Below are positions 6,862-15,496 of a stretch of 20,194 nt of DNA, in pieces. The notes beneath the pieces were generated by a model. That model was not told where the DNA came from, did not search any database, and saw nothing but the letters and a program-made list of their open reading frames with translations. The stretch spans positions 1 through 20,194 of the forward strand of contig JBOGIQ010000078.1 of the NCBI GenBank assembly GCA_050742535.1. The letters run 5' to 3'. The translations under genes were made by a program, and so were the position numbers. The stretch is from Gp6-AA40 sp050742535 (lineage in GTDB: Bacteria; Acidobacteriota; Vicinamibacteria; Vicinamibacterales; UBA2999). How positions within the stretch are numbered: position 1 is the stretch's first letter; each line of letters begins with the position of its first letter.

Positions 6862-7665
6862 ATGAAGCGCTCGTCTCGTAGAGTGATGCTTGCCGCGTTG
6901 GTGGTATCCGCCGCGACGCTGACTGCACGAGCGACTCTCGCCGTTCAGGCGCAATCACAGCCCCGATTCGAGGTTGCCTCGCTCAAGGAACGTGATCGCA
7001 ACGTCCCGCTCGGCCTGGTCGGCATGCAGCGCTCGCCGGGGCGGCTCACCAACCGCTGCGCCACGCTCATGTCGCTGGTCTTTTACGCGTTCAATCGCAC
7101 GCCGTCGACACCGATCGACGGACTGCCCGGGGCAGATACCCCGTGCAGCGATGCGAGCAGCGCCAACACGTTCGAATTTCAGGCGACGATGCCGGCGGAC
7201 GCAACGGACGCCAACGTCCGATTGATGCTGCAGACATTTCTGGCCGAGCGGTTCGCACTGGCGTTCCACTGGGAGACCCGCAGCCTTCCCGTGTTCGCCC
7301 TTGTGGTCGCTGACGGTGGTTTCAAGTTGAAACCGACCGACCCGAAGGACGATCCACCACGGGCTGCGGGGCTCGGCTGCCCGCCGGAGGATCGTGCCTG
7401 CCGGATGATCGTCATGGGCTCGGTGCCCATGTCTCAGTTCGCAGCCTTTCTCGGTTACAGCGCCGGCCGGCCGGTCATCGACAAGACCGGTCTTCGCGAG
7501 ACGTACTACATGAACGTGAAGTGGGCGGGAGACACCTCGCCGAATTCGCCGTTGCCATCACTGCCGGCAGCGCTCCGGGAACAATTCGGACTGGAGCTGA
7601 AATCGGAAACCGGTCCGGTGGAAGTCCTGGTCATCGATCGAGCGGAACGACCGACGCCGAATTAG
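6862..7665 (+). CDS. TIGR03435 family protein (stand-alone)
   Basis: 267 aa from ATG 6862, GGAG at 6851-6854, 21 bases after the FAH-like stop. Residues 1 to about 31 form a signal peptide (MKRSSRRVMLAALVVSAATL). The mature protein begins FEVASLKERD, the family's usual FExASIK opening. It continues with VRLMLQTFLAERFALAFHWE, LPVFALVVADGGFKLKP, VPMSQFAAFLGYSAGRPVIDKTGL and the closing GPVEVLVIDRAERPTPN. TIGR03435 is a family expanded in soil Acidobacteriota with no established function. The same domain forms the C-terminal half of the BlaR1-type protein at 17143, whose ending is nearly identical (GPVEVLVVERVERPTEN). Four Cys residues (CATL, PCSD, LGCPPEDRAC) could form disulfides. Probably last gene of the osmC-FAH unit. 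Confidence 0.9.
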   Translation: MKRSSRRVMLAALVVSAATLTARATLAVQAQSQPRFEVASLKERDRNVPLGLVGMQRSPGRLTNRCATLMSLVFYAFNRTPSTPIDGLPGADTPCSDASSANTFEFQATMPADATDANVRLMLQTFLAERFALAFHWETRSLPVFALVVADGGFKLKPTDPKDDPPRAAGLGCPPEDRACRMIVMGSVPMSQFAAFLGYSAGRPVIDKTGLRETYYMNVKWAGDTSPNSPLPSLPAALREQFGLELKSETGPVEVLVIDRAERPTPN

Positions 7666-7682
7666 AAACGACGAACTCGCGC

Positions 7683-8555
7683 TCAGTGCGTCAGCGCGTG
7701 CAGGAGGACGTTGACGCCGAGGCCGTAGCCGATCGGCGAGAACAGCTGGAAGTACTGTGGGTTGTCGCCTTCACGCTCCCACGAGTCGGCGATGTCGGTA
7801 TTGGCGGTCATCGCCACCATGATCCGGCCCTCCTTGTCGCGAATCGCTCGGAAGGCCGGCACCTGGCTGTACTCCTGACGCTCGGACGTGTCGCCGCCGC
7901 TGCCCCGCCAGTACGGATAGTTGGGGATCTGCGGCATGCGGTCGACGTTGTACTGCGAGCGGAAGATCGGATCGGTGATCGGAACGTCGACGATCGGATA
8001 CTCGCTGGGCGGGAGGACCTTGGAGATCTCTGCGACCCAGGCTTCCCATTGATCCTCGCCCCACATGTCGTCGGTCCAGAGGAAGCCGCCCTTGAGGAAG
8101 TACGCGCGGAGGCGCTCCGCCTCGGCCGGACTGAACGTGGCCGATCCGACGTCGCCCGCGATGATGAACGGACATTCGAACAACTGGTCGTCGGTAATGC
8201 GGACGAGATAGTGGTTGCGCGAACCGTCACGGGCGGTGCTGACGCGCGTTTTCGTGAGCTCCCCAAAACGGATCGACAAGTTGCGATCGCCCAGCGGGTA
8301 GTCGGTCCGCCAGCCGCCGGCGAACCGGCGTCCCTCGTTGTAGACGAGCCGGCACACCACGAAATCGCGGTCGGGGAACTCTTTCGGCGCCAATCCGCTG
8401 CCGGTGCCGAGGACGTCGAAGCCGCGGCTCCGGAACTGGGCGAACGCGTAACCGCCCGACGCCATGATGGCCGCGACTGCAAGAACGACGATCGCTCGAT
8501 TTGGCGGACCCAACAGGGTCCGCCCCACACGCCCTGCCTGCCGCTCTGACGCCAT
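7683..8555 (-). CDS. DUF4159 domain protein
   Basis: 290 aa from ATG 8555 (a GTG one codon upstream is possible). Residues 19-41 (NRAIVVLAVAAIMASGGYAF) form a signal/anchor helix. The domain runs from about residue 60: FVVCRLVYNEGRRFAGGWRTDYP, LSIRFGELTKTRVS, FECPFIIAGDVGSATFSPAEAERLRAYFLKGGFLWTDDMWG and a C-terminal YGLGVNVLLHALTH. The FIIAGD...LRAYFLKGGFLWTDD pattern is characteristic of DUF4159, a glutamine-amidotransferase-like fold of unknown function. Usual neighbours such as MoxR or DUF58 genes are not in view. It follows the SGNH hydrolase gene by 15 bases, so they are probably one transcript. Residues 10-18 (VGRTLLGPP) are encoded by a REP-like palindrome (8503-8524). Confidence 0.85.
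   Translation of the reverse strand: MASERQAGRVGRTLLGPPNRAIVVLAVAAIMASGGYAFAQFRSRGFDVLGTGSGLAPKEFPDRDFVVCRLVYNEGRRFAGGWRTDYPLGDRNLSIRFGELTKTRVSTARDGSRNHYLVRITDDQLFECPFIIAGDVGSATFSPAEAERLRAYFLKGGFLWTDDMWGEDQWEAWVAEISKVLPPSEYPIVDVPITDPIFRSQYNVDRMPQIPNYPYWRGSGGDTSERQEYSQVPAFRAIRDKEGRIMVAMTANTDIADSWEREGDNPQYFQLFSPIGYGLGVNVLLHALTH
8503..8528. repeat. REP-like palindrome (NACA-loop family) inside a coding region
   Basis: Perfect 9-bp arms GGCGGACCC (8503-8511) and GGGTCCGCC (8516-8524) flank the loop AACA and are followed by CCAC. Arm length, loop and tail match the copies at 3034 and 15774. It lies within the N-terminal codons of the DUF4159 gene, just before the hydrophobic helix, and is translated in frame there as VGRTLLGPP. 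Confidence 0.85.
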
Positions 8556-8570
8556 CACCGGAGTGTACCG

Positions 8571-9812
8571 CTACTTGGGACCAGGACTAAAGAGCGCCAG
8601 GTCGACGAATTCGCCCAGCGCCCGGTATCCGGCCGCGTTCGGGTGCACGTTGTCGTCGCAGGCAAACTCTGGCTTGAGCGATTGGTTCCCGTCATAAACC
8701 GGCCCCCCGCTCATTAGACGGTCGAAATCGATAACGCGGTCGTATGCCGCCTGCGTGCGGATCCAGGCGTTCACGGCAAGACGCTGCTCTTCCATCTGCC
8801 GGGTCCACCGAGCCAGATCGGGTCTGGCGAGCGGGAAGAGGGTCCCGCCGGCGATGGTCAGCCCGCGCGCGTGTACCCGGTCGATGACCTGCTGCATCGC
8901 CGCCGTAATCTGCGCGGCGCTGTTGCCGCCGCCGATGTCGTTCATGCCCTGCAGGAAGATGACGTGCGTGGCGCCGGCGCGCTCGAGGACGTCGCGCTCG
9001 AGACGCTGCAGCGTCGGCGGACCGTTGCCGCCGCCGGGAATGATTCGATTGCCCCCGATTCCCGCGTTCACGACCGCACGCGGCTGGCTGCCACGCTGTC
9101 CCGCGAGCCGCGCGGCCAGCACATCGATCCAGCGCTGATACACGTCCGGCCGCACGACGCCGTTCTCGGTGGTGCTGCACCGTCCGTCGATCCACGAGTC
9201 GCCGACGGCGACAACCGTCCCGCCGGCAGACGCCGACAGCACGTCAACGGCCGCCAGCCAGTACATCGGGTATTCGTGCACCGTGCTGTCCGGCGCGTTC
9301 GGCGCCATCGCGGCACATCCATCGGCAGACGACTCGGCGGCGCGCGGACGGTCGGCGCGGTAGTTCGCGGCAAGCCCGAGCGTGTGCATGCTCACGTCGG
9401 ACGCGGACGTGACATTCAGGCTGACGGCCAGGCGCTGAAACGCCTTGACGTCAAAGCGGACCGGATCGCTCCACACCATGTCGTCCGGCGCGAGTGTCAG
9501 CCCGGGGGCGCCATTGAATGTCAACTGACGGTTGGTCCCGGCAACGACGGACGCGCCGCGACCCGACACGCCGACATACGCCGCCGAGAAAACGGCCGGC
9601 GCGGTGCCGCGGATGTTCGAGAACTTGATGCGCAACGACTGACCGGAGAGCGTGGGACGCACGATCAGACGGACCGCGCCGCCGGAGAGCCCGGGAACCT
9701 CCCGGCCGACGTTGTGCGCCGACGCCCACGCGGAAAACCATCTGGGCTGCTGGGCGACGAGCGGCAGTGTCGTGAACGTCGCGATCACCGCAAGGGCACA
9801 TCCCCGCGTCAT
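8571..9812 (-). CDS. Secreted SGNH/GDSL-family esterase
   Basis: 413 aa from ATG 9812 with a signal peptide (MTRGCALAVIATFTTLPLVA). An N-terminal beta-rich part (about 24-195, starting RWFSAWASAHN) precedes the hydrolase domain, as in the larger secreted SGNH esterases. The catalytic blocks are: block I AVGDSWIDG with nucleophile Ser206 (GDSW instead of GDSL); block II GIGGNRI (Gly254, Asn255); block III GMND (289-292); block V DNVHPNAAGY with Asp387 and His390. The complete triad supports an active hydrolase, probably on acetyl or acyl esters of polysaccharides or lipids; the substrate cannot be told. It is divergent to the propeller gene at 9882, with only 69 bases between, and leads a two-gene unit with DUF4159. 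Confidence 0.92.
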   Translation of the reverse strand: MTRGCALAVIATFTTLPLVAQQPRWFSAWASAHNVGREVPGLSGGAVRLIVRPTLSGQSLRIKFSNIRGTAPAVFSAAYVGVSGRGASVVAGTNRQLTFNGAPGLTLAPDDMVWSDPVRFDVKAFQRLAVSLNVTSASDVSMHTLGLAANYRADRPRAAESSADGCAAMAPNAPDSTVHEYPMYWLAAVDVLSASAGGTVVAVGDSWIDGRCSTTENGVVRPDVYQRWIDVLAARLAGQRGSQPRAVVNAGIGGNRIIPGGGNGPPTLQRLERDVLERAGATHVIFLQGMNDIGGGNSAAQITAAMQQVIDRVHARGLTIAGGTLFPLARPDLARWTRQMEEQRLAVNAWIRTQAAYDRVIDFDRLMSGGPVYDGNQSLKPEFACDDNVHPNAAGYRALGEFVDLALFSPGPK

Positions 9813-9881
9813 AGGCGCTGGACTTTACACCACTCGAGTCCGGACGTACTCTCCACAGTCAACACGACAGGAGAGAGCTTC

Positions 9882-10925
9882 ATGACACGACAGGGACTGA
9901 TAACTGCAGCGGGATTGGCACTTGTGGTGGGATTCGCGCTCGGCACCGCTATCGCCCAGCAGCCCGCACCGCAGGCACCTGCCGGCCCGGTGCCCTACTT
10001 CGTCGGCAACCGCCTCGGCATGCCGATCAACCCGGCCGCCGACGGCAAGTTCGAGCTGATGTCCGACAACGTCAAGGTCTACGGCTCGGTCTATTCGGCC
10101 GAGAGCTGCTCCTACGACCCCGGCCGCAAGGTCATCGTCGTGCCGAACCGCGGCGTCGGGCAGAACGTGCGGACCAACGACGCCTGGATCACGTTCCTCA
10201 ACTCCGATGGATCGGTGCACACCTCGCGCTGGGTCGGCGTGCAGAATCCCGGCGCGCAGCGCGACAACATGAAGCCGGCGCTGATCTTCAACGAGCCGCT
10301 GGGCAGCGACATCGAGGGCGGCGTCCTGTGGCTGGCAGACCGCGACGGTGGCACGAATCCAAACGATCCGGTCGTGTCGGTGATTCGCAGCTTCGATATG
10401 AAGACCGGGCTTCCCGGCCGCTCCGTTCGCGTGGAGAAGTCGACCGGCTTCAATGACATCGAAGTTGCCGCTGACGGCACGATCTACGCAACACAGACGG
10501 GTGGCGGCCAGGATGCGACGACGTGGCAGGTGTGGAAGATCACGCCGGACGGAACGGCCTCGATGTTCGTCCAGGGTGCGCCGCTGCGCCAGCCGAACGG
10601 CGTTGCCTTCGACAACCAGGGCAACATCGTCGTGGTCAATATCGGTACCGAAGACGTCATCACGTTCAACAAAGAGGGCAAGGCGATCCTGACCGAAAAG
10701 GCCGCGCAATCCGGCAACGACGGCATCGTCGTGATGAAGGACGGGACCAAGTACGTCAGCAGCGTCGTCAATGGCGGCGTATCGCGGATGCGTCCGAACA
10801 GACCGGCGGAACTGATCGCAAGGAACATCCCGAACCCGGCGTCGATGTGCTACGACCCGGACGCAAACCAGCTGGTGATTCCGATGAACGCCAACAACGC
10901 GCTGGCGTTCATTCGCCTGCGTTAA
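9882..10925 (+). CDS. Secreted SMP-30/gluconolactonase-like beta-propeller
   Basis: 347 aa from ATG 9882 with AGGAGAG at about 9869; the frame is open far upstream, but that part is antisense to the esterase. Residues 1-24 are a signal peptide (GLITAAGLALVVGFALGTAIA). The mature chain shows repeated propeller blades: FNDIEVAADGTIYATQTG, VWKITPDGTASMFVQG, QPNGVAFDNQGNIVVVNIGT and GNDGIVVMKDGTKYVSS. The PNGVAFD and NDGIVV segments correspond to the metal-ligand Asn and Asp positions of SMP-30 enzymes, which hydrolyse sugar lactones. With no clear equivalent of the N-terminal Glu ligand seen, lactonase activity is only probable. It may be periplasmic and could serve sugar oxidation together with PQQ enzymes. 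Confidence 0.85.
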   Translation: MTRQGLITAAGLALVVGFALGTAIAQQPAPQAPAGPVPYFVGNRLGMPINPAADGKFELMSDNVKVYGSVYSAESCSYDPGRKVIVVPNRGVGQNVRTNDAWITFLNSDGSVHTSRWVGVQNPGAQRDNMKPALIFNEPLGSDIEGGVLWLADRDGGTNPNDPVVSVIRSFDMKTGLPGRSVRVEKSTGFNDIEVAADGTIYATQTGGGQDATTWQVWKITPDGTASMFVQGAPLRQPNGVAFDNQGNIVVVNIGTEDVITFNKEGKAILTEKAAQSGNDGIVVMKDGTKYVSSVVNGGVSRMRPNRPAELIARNIPNPASMCYDPDANQLVIPMNANNALAFIRLR

Positions 10926-10961
10926 GCAGGCCCAAGGAATAAGGCCTAAGGCCCAAGCCTG
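10926..10961. repeat. Short AAGGCC/GGCCCAAG low-complexity spacer
   Basis: The 37-base gap between the propeller gene and the next one is made almost wholly of overlapping units (ggcccaagg, aataaggcctaaggcccaag). It resembles the other purine/pyrimidine unit repeats in this window, but it is too short to be sure that it belongs to a family. Confidence 0.4.
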
Positions 10962-10962
10962 G

Positions 10963-12243
10963 ATGCGCTTCCTTCCCACCGTGCCGATTGCCGTGCTGAT
11001 GGCCGCCTGGGCCAGCACGGTGTCGGCACATCACGGGATCATCAACTTCGACATGAACCGCGAGGTGGACGTCTCGGGCGTCGTCACCCGCCTGGCGTTC
11101 GTGAATCCGCACTCGTGGCTGCACGTCGACGTGACCGGCCCGGACGGCCGCGTGACCTCCTGGCGATGCGAACTGCGCGGCGCCACAGTGCTCCGGCGAT
11201 CGGGCTGGTCGGCCGACATGTTCAAGCGCGGCACGCGCGTCAGAATCACCGGCGCGCCCGACCGGTTCGAGCCGAACACCTGCTATCTCGGGTCCGCTGT
11301 GTTCGAGGACGGGACCCGCGTCGATCGCTACGGCCAGATCTCACGGCCGGCAGCGACGACCGTCGCTGCCGCGGAACGGCTGGCGCGTCTCCCGAACGGC
11401 CGGCCGAATCTCGGCGGTGAATGGGCCGCGGAGCAGCGGGTGCTCACCGACCCGCGTGGCATCAGCGGTGCCTTCCTCCCGCTCAGCGCCGCGCGCAAGC
11501 TCGAGGCCGGCGCCGTACCCGAAGGGACCCAGGCGTTTCCTGGCACGCGCGGAACGGCCGTCACCAAGGCGGAAGATCCGGTCAACGAGTTCTGGAACCG
11601 CCGCCCGAGCATCAGGCCCCTGACCGCCGCCGGCGCGAAAGCGATGGAAGGATTCGACGGCGCCTCGGCGGACAACCCACGCCTGCGCTGTGAGCCGACG
11701 AGCATCCTGTTCGACTGGACCTTCGAGTCCGACGTGAACCGGATCGTCCAGACGGACGATCGCATCGTCCTCACCTACGGCTCGATGGGCCTCGAGCGCA
11801 CCGTGCACTTGAACGTCGAACGGCATCCTGCGGACATCACACCCAGCCGCGCCGGCCATTCGATCGGCCGCTGGGAGGACGACGTGCTCGTCGTCGATAC
11901 CGCCGGTTTCGAGCCGGGCATCCTCTCCGCCGACGGCCGCCTGCCGCACAGCGATCGACTGCACGTCATCGAGCGCTTCTCGCTCGATCCGGGCGGGCGC
12001 AGCCTGACGCGGAGCTGGGTCGCCGAGGACGCGTCGTACTTCGAAGGTGAATACACGGGCAGAGACGTCGTTCACATCTCGGACGTGCCCTATCAGAAGA
12101 CGCCGTGTGAAGACCTCTCCTACAAGTCTTCGAACGACGATGCCGGCCGCCCGGGTTGGGTTGCGTTGGGGGGCGCCTCCGCGGCTGTCGTTGGAGTCGC
12201 CGTGATTGCCTGGAGGCTGAGTCGGCGACGTTACCCGTCCTAA
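10963..12243 (+). CDS. DUF6152 domain fused to an acidobacterial 'PNLGGEW' domain, membrane-anchored
   Basis: 426 aa from ATG 10963. A signal peptide (MRFLPTVPIAVLMAAWASTVSA) is followed directly by HHGIINFDMNREVDVSGVVTRLAFVNPHSWLHVDV, the signature of DUF6152 (residues 23-120). A linker then leads to RLARLPNGRPNLGGEW (about 145) and the domain shared with the genes at 1-1560, including GRWEDDVLVVDTAGFEPG, LPHSDRLHVIERFSL and SLTRSW. A C-terminal helix (WVALGGASAAVVGVAVIAW) with a basic tail would anchor it, leaving both domains outside the cytoplasm. The biochemical function of either domain is unknown. It is downstream of the propeller gene with a 37-base gap and may share its transcript. 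Confidence 0.8.
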   Translation: MRFLPTVPIAVLMAAWASTVSAHHGIINFDMNREVDVSGVVTRLAFVNPHSWLHVDVTGPDGRVTSWRCELRGATVLRRSGWSADMFKRGTRVRITGAPDRFEPNTCYLGSAVFEDGTRVDRYGQISRPAATTVAAAERLARLPNGRPNLGGEWAAEQRVLTDPRGISGAFLPLSAARKLEAGAVPEGTQAFPGTRGTAVTKAEDPVNEFWNRRPSIRPLTAAGAKAMEGFDGASADNPRLRCEPTSILFDWTFESDVNRIVQTDDRIVLTYGSMGLERTVHLNVERHPADITPSRAGHSIGRWEDDVLVVDTAGFEPGILSADGRLPHSDRLHVIERFSLDPGGRSLTRSWVAEDASYFEGEYTGRDVVHISDVPYQKTPCEDLSYKSSNDDAGRPGWVALGGASAAVVGVAVIAWRLSRRRYPS

Positions 12244-12299
12244 TCATGTTGTCCGGTGTCTAAAGGAGAGGTAAAAGAGAGAGCTTCTAGGGGGATCCG

Positions 12300-14219
12300 A
12301 TGAGACCCATCGCTTTGGCCGTTGTCCTGGGCATCCTGATGGCCACCGCCGGCGCGGCTGCAGGACGGTTCGACGCGGCACTGGCCCCGGCGAAGCAGCC
12401 AGCCCACGTCCTGAATCGACTCGGCTTCGGACCGCGCCCGGCGGATCTCGCCGAAATCCGACGGATCGGCGTTGACCGGTGGATCCGGCAGCAGCTCGAT
12501 CCGGCAGCTATTCCTGACTCGCCCGCGCTCACGACCAGACTCGCGCCGCTCGAGAGCCAGAAGCTCGTCACGTGGCAGATCTTCGAGCAATACCAGCCAC
12601 CGCAGCCGCTGGTTCGTGTCATCCAGCCAAACATCAACCAGCTGTTACCCGCTGACCAGCTCCGCCGTCTGCAGACCGGCTCACCCGACGAACGGCGCGC
12701 ACTCATCGATGCGCTGACGCCCGAGCAGCGCCAGCAGGTCCTCATCGTGCTGCCGCCCAACGTGCTGGAGGTGCTCCCGGAACTGAGACAGCAGCAGGAA
12801 CGGGCGCGGCAGATCCAGAACGAGGTCCGCAACCGCGAGATGCAGGAGATGCAGCGGAAGCTGCGGCCGCCGCTGAGCGAGCTGCTCACGCCGGAGCAGG
12901 CGCGCGACGTCCAACTCGGGACGCCCGACGAAAAGCTCGCCGTGCTGAACAGCCTCCCGAAAGAAAAGCGCACGCTCGTCTTCAGATCGATCCAGCCGCA
13001 GTCGGTGCCCGATGCGTTCAAGCGCGAGGCGCTGGCGGCGTCCAATCCACGGCAGGCGGTCGTGGCGGAACTGGTCGAAGCCAAGCTGCAGCGGGCGGTG
13101 TACTCGCCGCGGCAGCTCGAGGAAGTCCTCGTGGACTTCTGGCTCAATCACTTCAACGTCTTCAGCGGCAAGAACACCGTCGGCGTGCTGCTCACGAGCT
13201 ACGAACGCGACGCCATTCGCCCGTTCGTGCTCGGCCGGTTCCGCGACATGCTGCTGGCCACGGCGCGGCATCCGGCGATGCTCTCGTATCTCGACAACTT
13301 CATGTCGCGATCGGCGCCGGACAATGCGCCCGGCTTCGGCGGAGGTGTCGTGTTCACACCGGGACCGAATCAGGGGCTCAACGAGAACTACGGCCGCGAG
13401 CTGCTGGAACTGCACACGCTGGGCGTCGATGGCGGTTACACCCAGGCCGACGTCATCAACGTTGCGCGGGCGTTCACCGGCTGGACGATCTTCGATCCGC
13501 AGCGCTACGGCGAGTTCCAGTACAACCCGCAGATGCACGACCGCGCCGAGAAGGTCGTGCTGGGACACAGGTTCCCACGCGGAGGCGGCGAAGAAGAAGG
13601 CGTGAAGATCATCGAGTTGCTTTCCGCGCACCCCTCGACGGCACGCTTCATCTCGCGGAAGCTGGCGCAGCGCTTCGTCGCCGACGATCCGCCGCAGGCG
13701 CTGGTTGACCGGATGGCCGCGACCTTCACCAAGACCAGCGGCGACCTGCGCGCCGTGATGGAGACGCTGCTCTTCTCGCGCGAGTTCATGTCCGAGGGCG
13801 CGTGGCAGGCAAAGATGAAAACGCCGCTGGAGTTCGTTGCCAGCGCGCTGCGGGCGCTCGACGCAAACGTGACTGATACGACAGCGCTGGCGCAGCAGCT
13901 CACAGACATGGGACAGCCGTTGTACGGCCGTGTCGATCCCGCCGGCTACCCGACGACCGCCGACGCGTGGTCGGGATCCGCGGGCCTGCTCCGCCGGATG
14001 GCGTTCGCCAACGCTCTGGTGGCTGGACAGATCGCCGGTCTGAAGGTTGATGCTGGCGCGGTTGCCGCACAGGGCGTTCGCCGCGCGCTGACGGAGCTGA
14101 CCGGCTACGAGCCGGCAGCCGAAACCGTCACGGCGATTCAGGCCCCCTCGGCTGAACCGGTCGCGCCAACCGTCGTCATCGCGGCCATCATCGCATCACC
14201 GGATTTCCAGAAGAGGTGA
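12300..14219 (+). CDS. DUF1800 family exported protein
   Basis: 639 aa from ATG 12300, preceded by AGGGGG. Signal peptide at residues 1-22 (PIALAVVLGILMATAGAAAG). The DUF1800 opening HVLNRLGFGPRPADLAEI is at 37-53 and the core runs from about 250: LVDFWLNHFNVFSGK (277-291), LSYLDNFMSR, NENYGRELLELHTLGVDGGY (near 362) and VINVARAFTGWT. Between them sits an insert (about 90-245) with two similar segments, 115-162 and 195-242 (LLPADQLRRLQTGSPDERRA and LLTPEQARDVQLGTPDEKLA), joined by a Gln/Glu-rich coiled coil (163-192). DUF1800 is nearly always encoded beside DUF1501, as here. The pair is widespread in Planctomycetota, Acidobacteriota and Proteobacteria, and its role is not firmly known. Four bases separate the two genes. 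Confidence 0.93.
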   Translation: MRPIALAVVLGILMATAGAAAGRFDAALAPAKQPAHVLNRLGFGPRPADLAEIRRIGVDRWIRQQLDPAAIPDSPALTTRLAPLESQKLVTWQIFEQYQPPQPLVRVIQPNINQLLPADQLRRLQTGSPDERRALIDALTPEQRQQVLIVLPPNVLEVLPELRQQQERARQIQNEVRNREMQEMQRKLRPPLSELLTPEQARDVQLGTPDEKLAVLNSLPKEKRTLVFRSIQPQSVPDAFKREALAASNPRQAVVAELVEAKLQRAVYSPRQLEEVLVDFWLNHFNVFSGKNTVGVLLTSYERDAIRPFVLGRFRDMLLATARHPAMLSYLDNFMSRSAPDNAPGFGGGVVFTPGPNQGLNENYGRELLELHTLGVDGGYTQADVINVARAFTGWTIFDPQRYGEFQYNPQMHDRAEKVVLGHRFPRGGGEEEGVKIIELLSAHPSTARFISRKLAQRFVADDPPQALVDRMAATFTKTSGDLRAVMETLLFSREFMSEGAWQAKMKTPLEFVASALRALDANVTDTTALAQQLTDMGQPLYGRVDPAGYPTTADAWSGSAGLLRRMAFANALVAGQIAGLKVDAGAVAAQGVRRALTELTGYEPAAETVTAIQAPSAEPVAPTVVIAAIIASPDFQKR

Positions 14220-14223
14220 CGTC

Positions 14224-15429
14224 ATGCGGACCAGACGCTGGTTTCTTCGCACCTCGGGCCTGGCGGTAGGCGTCCTCGGTACGTCGCAGGTCTGGCTCAA
14301 GCCGGCGCTGGCGCAGACGCGTCCCACGCGCAAAGTGCTCGTAGCGATCCTGCAGCGCGGCGCCGCCGACGGCCTCAACATCGTGGTGCCGTTCTCGGAG
14401 AAGCGGTACTACCAGCTGCGCCCGGGCATCGGGGTGCCGATGCCGAGCACCCAGCCGGGGATCGGCTCGATCGATCTCGACGGAAAGTTCTCGCTGCACA
14501 ACGCGCTGCAGCAGCTCAGGCCGTTGTGGGAAACGCGTCAGCTGGCGTTCGTGCACGCCGCGGGATCGCCCGACACGTCGCGGTCGCATTTCGACGCGCA
14601 GGCGTTCATGGAGTCCGGCACGGCCGGACTGCGGATGCCGGACGGCTGGCTGAATCGCACGCTGCCGCGTGCCAGCGAGAATGCCTCGCCGCTGCGCGGC
14701 GTCGCCATCGGCGCCACGCTCCCGCTCGTGCTTCGCGGTGACCGCGGCGCCGTCGCCGTGGACGACCTGGCGAAGTTCCAGGTCGGCGGCGATTCGTCGG
14801 CGATTCTGGAACGCCTTTATGCGAGCAGCTCAGACGCGCGGCTGAAAAGCCAGGGCGGCGGCACGTTCGACGCGATGCGGCGCATCGAAGCGATCCGTCA
14901 GCAGACCTATACGCCGACGAACGGCGTCTTCTACCAGGGCGAATTCGGCCGGCGGCTGCAGCAGCTGGCGCGCCTCATCAAGGCGGACGTCGGCGTCGAA
15001 GTCGCGTTCGTCGATCTCGACGGCTGGGACCATCACGCCAACGAAGTCGGTCAGCTCTCGAACCTGCTGAATCAATTCGGCAATGGCCTGTCTGCGTTCA
15101 CGCGCGATCTCGGCGACCGCATGGCCGATGTCGTCATCGTCACAATGTCGGAGTTCGGACGTACCGCCGCCGAGAACGGCAACGGCGGCACCGACCACGG
15201 GCACGGTGGCGTGATGATGGTGATGGGCGGCCCGGTCAAGGGTGGCTCGGTGTACGGCACGTGGCCAGGGCTCGAGCCCGAACAGCTGTTCGAAGGGCGC
15301 GACCTCGCGGTCACGACCGACTACCGGGACGTGCTCGCCGAGCTGGTGCGGGGCCACCTTGGACAGAATCCCGAGCAGGTGTTCCCGGGATACACGCCCG
15401 GCGCGCCGCTCGGATTGTTGAAAGGCTAA
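14224..15429 (+). CDS. DUF1501 family Tat-exported protein
   Basis: 401 aa from ATG 14224, with an AGAGG overlapping the end of the DUF1800 gene. The N-terminus TRRWFLRTSGLAVGVLG is a twin-arginine signal, so the protein is exported folded. Core motifs are LVAILQRGAADGLNIVVPF (39-57), DGWDHHANEVGQLSNLL (266-282), VIVTMSEFGRT (304-314) and GTDHGHGG (322-329). DUF1501 belongs to the alkaline phosphatase/sulfatase-like superfamily; the Asp/His clusters in WDHH and TDHGHG are its likely metal ligands. A phosphatase or sulfatase-like activity is therefore plausible but unproven. It probably acts with its DUF1800 partner on the outside of the cell. A terminator-like hairpin follows at 15497. Confidence 0.94.
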   Translation: MRTRRWFLRTSGLAVGVLGTSQVWLKPALAQTRPTRKVLVAILQRGAADGLNIVVPFSEKRYYQLRPGIGVPMPSTQPGIGSIDLDGKFSLHNALQQLRPLWETRQLAFVHAAGSPDTSRSHFDAQAFMESGTAGLRMPDGWLNRTLPRASENASPLRGVAIGATLPLVLRGDRGAVAVDDLAKFQVGGDSSAILERLYASSSDARLKSQGGGTFDAMRRIEAIRQQTYTPTNGVFYQGEFGRRLQQLARLIKADVGVEVAFVDLDGWDHHANEVGQLSNLLNQFGNGLSAFTRDLGDRMADVVIVTMSEFGRTAAENGNGGTDHGHGGVMMVMGGPVKGGSVYGTWPGLEPEQLFEGRDLAVTTDYRDVLAELVRGHLGQNPEQVFPGYTPGAPLGLLKG

Positions 15430-15496
15430 ACGCCTGTATTGAGCCGCCCTGTGTGTATTCCTGCGCACGTCAGCTCTGAAATCCACTGACCGTTCT

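Noticed and set aside
5827..6954. 375-codon open frame antisense to the FAH-like gene, with similar long antisense frames at 7521-8549, 9825-11018 and 12681-13631
   Set aside because: They are Arg/Ala/His-rich shadows typical of high-GC coding DNA. The opposite strand in each case encodes a recognisable protein with signal peptide and motifs.
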